A stretch of 64,000 bases of DNA from Sipunculus nudus (lineage: Eukaryota > Annelida > Sipuncula > Golfingiida > Sipunculidae), in assembly GCA_026874595.1 (NCBI GenBank), contig CM049310.1, positions 86,403,056 to 86,467,055 of the forward strand, read 5' to 3'. The notes under the pieces were generated by a model. It did not search any database and was not told where the DNA came from. It saw only the letters and a list, made by a program, of their open reading frames with translations. This document shows positions 58,831-64,000 of the stretch, one piece after another (position 1 is the first letter of the stretch; every line of letters begins with the position of its first letter). Position numbers and translations under genes: made by a program.

Positions 58831-60630
58831 TCACAGTGCGGGTGCGTACACCCTGGCGCATTGCTTCAACAGTTGGTCGGGTGACAGGGCCCCTTCCTGG
58901 TATTGTGCCCACAGCTCGAACAACCGACCTTGCATGTCCCTATACAGTGAGCGTTGGTAGCGGGCGACTTTATGTTCTGGCAACAGCTGCACCTGAACTC
59001 TTATGTTTAAGGCCTCCTCGTACAGGAGGGCTATCAACAGGTACAGAGAAATATTTGTCCTTTTCACCCGGCTTTGTATCCTGCGGTGCCACCCTTCACA
59101 GTCATTGTTGGTTCTCACGCTCTGCATGAATCCGGACCAGGCGGCGGGAGGCCACGTTGTAGAGTTTATCCACGTCTTCCGCACGTAGCGGGTCAACCTG
59201 CGCAGTGACTGTTTAAGTGTGGCGTTTTCCAGACGGTTGAAAGCTCCTGCTATCTCCGATGCTGGTAGGAACGGCAATGCTAGCAGTCGTCGGCATGTCT
59301 TGTGTACCAGGTTGTTGCGGGAGTAGGCCGACTGCAGGCCCAGGCTTTGCACATGCCTCCATACGGCTTGGGTCCAGTGGAAAGCGCATCCTTTTAACCG
59401 GACACTGGGCATGACCTTCCTGACGGCGTTCCATACAGCCTTCTCGAAGTCCAGCATTATTTCTTGTACGCATGTGGTCGGGGGCAGCAACCCCATCAAG
59501 TGTTTGAAAACGTCAACGTAATCCTTTTCACGTTTCCCGGACATCAACACGAACAACAGTGGGACCTGTTTGTAAGTGTCGTTGCGGCGTATGAACACGT
59601 GCACGCTGTACAACTGGGTGAAAGGTTGTTTCACGAGCTTGAAGGTGCCGTCCATGTACCACCGTTTCGCTTTGGCGAGCAGGTGCAGCATGTTGCGTGT
59701 TGCAAACACGAGGTGCCTCTTGCCGTCGGTGTGTATGTCACCGTGCAGGAAATCTGTTGGGACGGCTCTTTCTTCCAAGTGGAAGTCGAGGTTCCTGGGG
59801 TGGGGAGGTCTCTTGTTCTGTCTGTGCCTGTTTGCTGCGCGTATCAGGTGTTTGGTTTTAGGTATGGCCGTGCAGATTTCGCCGGGTTTCAGGTCCCTGC
59901 GTAAAACCCCTTCCACCACCTCGCCTGCCGGCGCGAACAGGTCAGCTTCTGCCTTTTTCTTTATGCTCCACGATATCTCGGCAGCCCTGTGAGCACCCGG
60001 GAGGGGACCGTGTGTGTGGGAATGAATGCCGGGTTGGAAATGGTGTTTGCCGCCTCTTGTTCTTTGCACGACGGAAGCTTGGCAGCGGGCGCGTTTGTTG
60101 CGTTTGATGCAGTTCCAGTAAACGACGCCGTTCCTCCGGAATTTCACTGTGAAACTGTACCCTGTATCTGTGAAAAGTTTGTCCTTACCCCGTTTGCTGC
60201 CACCGGATACCAAGTGCCATTTTGTCCGGTTCGCCTGATCGAGGGGCGTTTCCTGTTCGGCGTCGGCGTGTTCGTCATCGCTTCCTGTGACCGACGTTTC
60301 GTCAAACACGTCAGGCGTCCCGTAGATGTCTGCAGCGTCACGTTGCCCTTGACCTTGTCCGCTCTTGCTCAGGCACCGAGGCGAGTTCTGTGTTGATCGC
60401 GGGCTCGAGTGGCAAGAGCCAGACAGTACGTCACAAAGGCTGACGTGGAGTTTTTTTTCCTTGTCCGGGCCAGAGGGACTGCTTTCAACGCTGCTGCTGT
60501 TTATGTCGTACAGGGTGACGGAAAGCCTCTGCCTTTTGTTTTTGGGTGATGCTTCTGGCGTTGAGTACGACCGTTTCTTCTGTAACTGCATGTTTTCCGG
60601 GTTCGAACGTCGCTCGCACTGGGTCGGCAT
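58831..60630 (-). CDS. FLYWCH/MULE transposase-like protein, 599 aa
   Basis: MULE transposases cut and join DNA with a D-D-E triad. Here D is at about 327 (RWYMDGTFK), D at 394 (IMLDFEKA) and E at 512 (NNDCEGWH), all present, with the CxxH of CAFHW at 415-418. N-terminal 145-208 is a FLYWCH-type zinc finger (FTVKFRRNG, YWNC, ARC, then HSHTH). The first 130 residues are low complexity with basic patches. No terminal inverted repeats or target duplications were seen around the gene, so it may be a domesticated or stranded copy. Start at ATG 60630, after a CTGCACAG; the upstream in-frame TTG is less likely. Confidence 0.85.
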   Translation of the reverse strand: MPTQCERRSNPENMQLQKKRSYSTPEASPKNKRQRLSVTLYDINSSSVESSPSGPDKEKKLHVSLCDVLSGSCHSSPRSTQNSPRCLSKSGQGQGQRDAADIYGTPDVFDETSVTGSDDEHADAEQETPLDQANRTKWHLVSGGSKRGKDKLFTDTGYSFTVKFRRNGVVYWNCIKRNKRARCQASVVQRTRGGKHHFQPGIHSHTHGPLPGAHRAAEISWSIKKKAEADLFAPAGEVVEGVLRRDLKPGEICTAIPKTKHLIRAANRHRQNKRPPHPRNLDFHLEERAVPTDFLHGDIHTDGKRHLVFATRNMLHLLAKAKRWYMDGTFKLVKQPFTQLYSVHVFIRRNDTYKQVPLLFVLMSGKREKDYVDVFKHLMGLLPPTTCVQEIMLDFEKAVWNAVRKVMPSVRLKGCAFHWTQAVWRHVQSLGLQSAYSRNNLVHKTCRRLLALPFLPASEIAGAFNRLENATLKQSLRRLTRYVRKTWINSTTWPPAAWSGFMQSVRTNNDCEGWHRRIQSRVKRTNISLYLLIALLYEEALNIRVQVQLLPEHKVARYQRSLYRDMQGRLFELWAQYQEGALSPDQLLKQCARVYAPAL

Positions 60631-61253
60631 GTCATCTGTGCAGGGCAATATTTGCTAATGTGACGGCCCGCATGTCACAACACATGCTGCGAGGCGGTGT
60701 CGGTTGTCATGGGAGCCACTGCTGTGTATGCAAATACTGACCTAGATAACCAGATCATCGTTACGCCCATTCACGTGTTTCAGTGAAGACAGGGATAATG
60801 GCGGGCAGGGTCGGGGAGAGGAATGGTGAGCGAAACGCATTTGAGTGGTATGACATCAGTTTACAAAAGCTTCAGCCGGGCAATCCGTGTTGCAATAATC
60901 AGGGAAGGGAGAGGGTTAGGGACCTGCTATCTGGATTTGAGCATACATGATCAAACGTTAGACTGTGTTTGCAAATTGTGAGGGGAGGTATTTGCTACGT
61001 TCCGTTCGTACAGACATACATGTTTCAGTCCCATCTTGATTCGCGCAGGGCATCATCAAACCAAACAAACACGTTCAACCAAGGACATATTGTTTATTAA
61101 AACTAACTATAAAACGTTAAGAAAAACTGAAACACAAAATACACTGTAACCAATTCAATACATGAATATAATACATGAAAATTTTAACACAAGTCCTTCA
61201 CACAAGTCCTTTCACTTACACGCAGCCATTACGAAGCCGGTCAAATGTTTCTA
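60631..61253. other. Intergenic stretch
   Basis: Minus-strand AATAAA at 61093-61098 suits the gene ending at 61254. No gene. Confidence 0.45.
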
Positions 61254-62720
61254 TCACGGACAGCATGAGGTGCGCCGGGTATCGTTTGGACCCGCGACCA
61301 GTCTTACAGATTTCGCTTGGACGACGTCTGGTTCTGTTGCAGCTCTCACTTTCCATACACTTTGATACGTGTGCCCGGTACCTGTGCCAGCCAAACATGT
61401 GTTGCAGCTGTTCGTGCACGCGTAAACCCACATGCCGTACGGGGTGGCGACGCATCCGACGTTGTACGTTTTTCTTTCAATTTTTGCGTATTGCGTGCGT
61501 ACGAGCGTGAACATTCCGGTCGCGGCGTCGCAGTTGGCGAGTTCCAACTCCCATCCCAAGGAGAACCACATGTAAAACAACGTGAAACTAATGAACCTGG
61601 CGTTCCGCAGTGACAATATTTTTTTCTCTGGTATCTCCAGTACGAGCCGGTGGACGTCAGTCTTTTCACTGTGTGTCCTTTTCCCTCTGACTGCGTACAT
61701 TGTTTTCTGGAGCTTACATCCGAGCACGTGAACCAGGGCGTTCAGCATGATGTGTGGTTGCTTGTCGTGGTCTGTTCCCTCTGACAAAGCAGGCATATCG
61801 GTATCCAGCTTGGTGGGCATTTGGAAACATTCCCCCATTGAGCGCCAGGTGTCGCACAGGATGCGAAAGATGTCTTTGCGGCGCGGTATTTGTTTTGCCG
61901 TCAGCAGTGATACTTTCGTGCTGACGTGTTTTCCGATATGCAGCATACACACGTTACGAATGTGAACCCTTGACGCCTTGCGGAGCATTGTCTGCGGCGG
62001 ATCGCGCACCTGACGTTCGGTGTACCGGTGAGACGTTACATCCACAACGGGCATGCAGCATATCTGTTGGAACAGGTGTCCTTCGTTCGAAATCACGTGT
62101 TTCACACACGGTCGGTAAACAGTCTGCGGGTTTGCTTCAGCGGGTTCCCCTGTTTTCGTGTTAAGGATGGGAATCTGTTGTATCTGGTGCACACTCAGTA
62201 AACCTGCTTCCAAGCAGGTCAGGGGCGCGTTTACGGTGTATCCCATGTGCCACAGCAGGTACAGCAGGTACGCAACACCATATTGACCGAGCGCACTGTG
62301 ATTGCCAGACAGATCAAAAGTCATCTCACCCTCGGGACCCGTGAACAGCCACTCTATGTCGTGCATCTGACAGATCCCCTCTACGGTTTTCAAGGAGACT
62401 CCTGATTCCTTCAATGTCCTGCAGTTGTCGGTGTGTGAGGAATCCATGGTGAACCGCGACATGTCGCGCATCATTGTTTCCCATGTCTCCATACACAGGG
62501 ACGACGGTAACCGGTGCTCACCGTCTGCACTTGATCTCAGTCTTTCCTGGTCACGCCACATCTGTTGGGTTGACCAGTTGAGTGCTTTGATGAGTACACG
62601 TGCTTTGTTATCGCGAACACGTAAACGCGCAGACATACCCGGTAGCAGTCCTCCTTCCACATCTGCTCTTGAATATATGTTGATCGGAACGAATGGAACA
62701 CTGTGCAGACGGTCTGCCAT
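61254..62720 (-). CDS. Unknown 488-aa protein
   Basis: Unrecognised. Long single-exon frame starting at ATG 62720 with normal coding composition. Mixed alpha/beta, His- and Cys-rich. The C-terminal third has FTLFYMWFSLGWELEL, GCVATPYGMWVYACTNSC and a CNTC pair. No signal peptide, no low-complexity part. Its length, lack of repeats and GC-rich codon choice resemble a conserved core-type viral gene more than the accessory genes to its left, but no family can be named. Confidence 0.75.
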   Translation of the reverse strand: MADRLHSVPFVPINIYSRADVEGGLLPGMSARLRVRDNKARVLIKALNWSTQQMWRDQERLRSSADGEHRLPSSLCMETWETMMRDMSRFTMDSSHTDNCRTLKESGVSLKTVEGICQMHDIEWLFTGPEGEMTFDLSGNHSALGQYGVAYLLYLLWHMGYTVNAPLTCLEAGLLSVHQIQQIPILNTKTGEPAEANPQTVYRPCVKHVISNEGHLFQQICCMPVVDVTSHRYTERQVRDPPQTMLRKASRVHIRNVCMLHIGKHVSTKVSLLTAKQIPRRKDIFRILCDTWRSMGECFQMPTKLDTDMPALSEGTDHDKQPHIMLNALVHVLGCKLQKTMYAVRGKRTHSEKTDVHRLVLEIPEKKILSLRNARFISFTLFYMWFSLGWELELANCDAATGMFTLVRTQYAKIERKTYNVGCVATPYGMWVYACTNSCNTCLAGTGTGHTYQSVWKVRAATEPDVVQAKSVRLVAGPNDTRRTSCCP

Positions 62721-62992
62721 CCTTTGTCTTGTTGTTGTTGTGGCACCTTGTGCGCACAGTTAGACTTGCAGTAACAAAGTGTGTCTGATCTGTAACGGCG
62801 AACCGGTTAAATATGTTCACGGCAAGGACAAACAGGCGGCCAAAACCAGCCAATAGGCGCTCTCAGAAATTGCTCGTCTAAGCATGACCCGCTTGCTGAC
62901 GTCACGCCGTACTTGCACCTGCACGTAGAAAATGTCAGCGCCAATAGCCGTTGCGCAATCTGGCTGGTTCAGGCAAGAATCACCCGTACCCG
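62721..62992. other. Short intergenic stretch
   Basis: No gene seen. Confidence 0.35.
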
Positions 62993-64000
62993 TCATGTGA
63001 AATAATGACCGTCAGCTACGACCTGCACACAGGAACGAGAGTCCATCGGTCGCCACTTTATGGTTGACACGAGTCGCACTGGCGTGCGGCACTGCGGGCA
63101 CGGAATGTGTTCCGTGGTTGCTACTCCTCTCGCTCTGTTGTCTGTATGTACTTGTGCCATTTTTTTGTAACACGCAAGGCACACGTAATGTTCGCACTGG
63201 CTGAACACCACGTATTCCGCCTGCCCGCTTTTCTTCGGGTGATCGCGTGCAGCTTCCTCACAATTCTCCTGGCAGACGCTGCAAGATAGACGGCATGTCA
63301 GCATGCACCCGTGCCCCATGCGTTTCATAACCCCGTTGAAGATGTCAAGCATTTCATTGTAACTGCAACCGTAACACAAGTCTGATATCAGATGGATCCA
63401 GGCCAATTTCCGTACCTGCCTCTCACAGGTTATCTGGTGTGTCCGCCTGTTCCTGAATGCGTGTTCGGTATCGGCGTATGTCTTCAGGACCGCGTTTCTC
63501 GCGGCTTTCAGGTAACTGTTTACTGACGTGCGGAGGTATCTCATTGTATCCTTACGTTGTTTGCGTGGACGATCACTTTCCTCGAAGTGTACGCTGTCTG
63601 TGGTACGTTCATCAGCGAGGTGTGACACGCCTGGTGTCTCACGCGACATCGTCTTCCAGTAGGTGCTTTGCAAAAGCCTCGTGAGAGATAGTTTGTAAAC
63701 GTCGGCCTCATGAACACCCGAAGCGCTCAGCTGCTGCAGGTGTCTGCGGCTTGCTGCCAGGCGAGGGATAAAGTCTGCTTGTTCCGATAAACTTGCCAGG
63801 TACTTCGGTACGTGCGGTGTCAGTTCGCCTGCCGTGTATAGAATGTGATTATCGTCACGTGTCACGTCCTGCGGTAATCGTTTCTCGTTCAAGGTTGCTT
63901 CCGTTTTTTTATCCAACCGACCGAGTTCACGGGTGCCCCACCAAATGAGATGTCTTTCCAGGCTCCACAGTCCCAGTGCGGCGTCTTCGTCGATGGTACG
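62993..64000 (-). CDS. RING-finger protein, 5' end beyond the window
   Basis: Partial: the frame has no ATG near its start and stays open to base 64000 (335 codons seen). The N-terminal two thirds are helical with Lys/Arg-rich parts. The C-terminal 100 residues hold a RING: CSVCQENC, an insert, QCEHYVCLAC and CPQC. The longer insert after the first pair and the CxH..C core match the small RING at 28646. Probable E3 ubiquitin ligase or viral RING regulator. Confidence 0.8.
   Translation of the reverse strand, partial: RTIDEDAALGLWSLERHLIWWGTRELGRLDKKTEATLNEKRLPQDVTRDDNHILYTAGELTPHVPKYLASLSEQADFIPRLAASRRHLQQLSASGVHEADVYKLSLTRLLQSTYWKTMSRETPGVSHLADERTTDSVHFEESDRPRKQRKDTMRYLRTSVNSYLKAARNAVLKTYADTEHAFRNRRTHQITCERQVRKLAWIHLISDLCYGCSYNEMLDIFNGVMKRMGHGCMLTCRLSCSVCQENCEEAARDHPKKSGQAEYVVFSQCEHYVCLACYKKMAQVHTDNRARGVATTEHIPCPQCRTPVRLVSTIKWRPMDSRSCVQVVADGHYFT

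Noticed and set aside
61254-62720. Assigning the 488-aa protein to a herpesvirus core gene such as an egress or capsid protein
   Set aside because: No diagnostic motif seen; the name would be a guess.

Overview
The window looks like an accessory region of a large, nuclear-replicating double-stranded DNA virus of an invertebrate, or an integrated copy of one. A malacoherpesvirus-like or other herpes-like lineage is possible but unproven: no polymerase, capsid, terminase or other hallmark gene lies in these 64 kb. Signs of a eukaryote-nuclear genome are many 3' splice sites placed just before start codons, a five-exon inhibitor-of-apoptosis (IAP) gene, TATA boxes 35-140 bases from start codons, AATAAA signals, and two eukaryotic-type tRNA genes. 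Signs of a virus are short mostly single-exon genes, tandemly duplicated families, many small unrecognised proteins, and hairpin repeats resembling origin/enhancer repeats. A host locus rich in captured genes cannot be excluded.

Layout: 0.3-6 kb holds a zinc-ribbon-like family, a 612-aa RING protein and an isolated near-perfect hairpin. 6.8 kb holds tRNA-Arg(CCG). 7.3-9.1 kb holds a Cys-rich protein and a tandem-CARD protein. 9.7-15.7 kb is a co-oriented array of acidic/basic proteins on the minus strand with repeated 5' cassettes. 16.4-19.9 kb holds a 169-aa protein and a large possibly secreted protein. 20-28.6 kb is AT-rich, repeat-rich and almost gene-free, with an excess of consensus 5' splice-site motifs. 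28.6-33.2 kb holds a small RING protein, a second zinc-ribbon protein and the spliced BIR-BIR-UBA-RING IAP. 33.7-41.5 kb holds a tandem-CARD protein, an acidic protein interrupted by an in-frame TGA, and a cluster of seven CARD-only or CARD-RING genes. 42.5-46.5 kb holds three 433-bp promoter repeats and a 794-aa nuclear-type protein. 47.3-50.7 kb is a large inverted repeat made of 13 hairpin units with a tRNA-Asn(GTT) in one arm. 51.6-53.2 kb holds an unknown protein and another tandem-CARD protein. 54-58.3 kb holds three lectin-like surface proteins. 58.8-64 kb, visibly richer in G+C, holds a FLYWCH/MULE transposase-like gene, an unrecognised 488-aa protein and a RING protein running off the window end.

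How the genes fit together: about fifteen CARD-like death-fold domains, five RING or RING-like proteins and one IAP sit in one window. The simplest reading (inference) is an expanded module acting on host CARD/IAP signalling, that is apoptosis and innate-sensor pathways: CARD-only proteins could compete for host CARDs, CARD-RING proteins could ubiquitinate CARD-bound partners, and the IAP could block caspases. The lectin-like proteins are likely surface or secreted. None of this is tested here. Domain calls are from reading residue patterns, not from searches.
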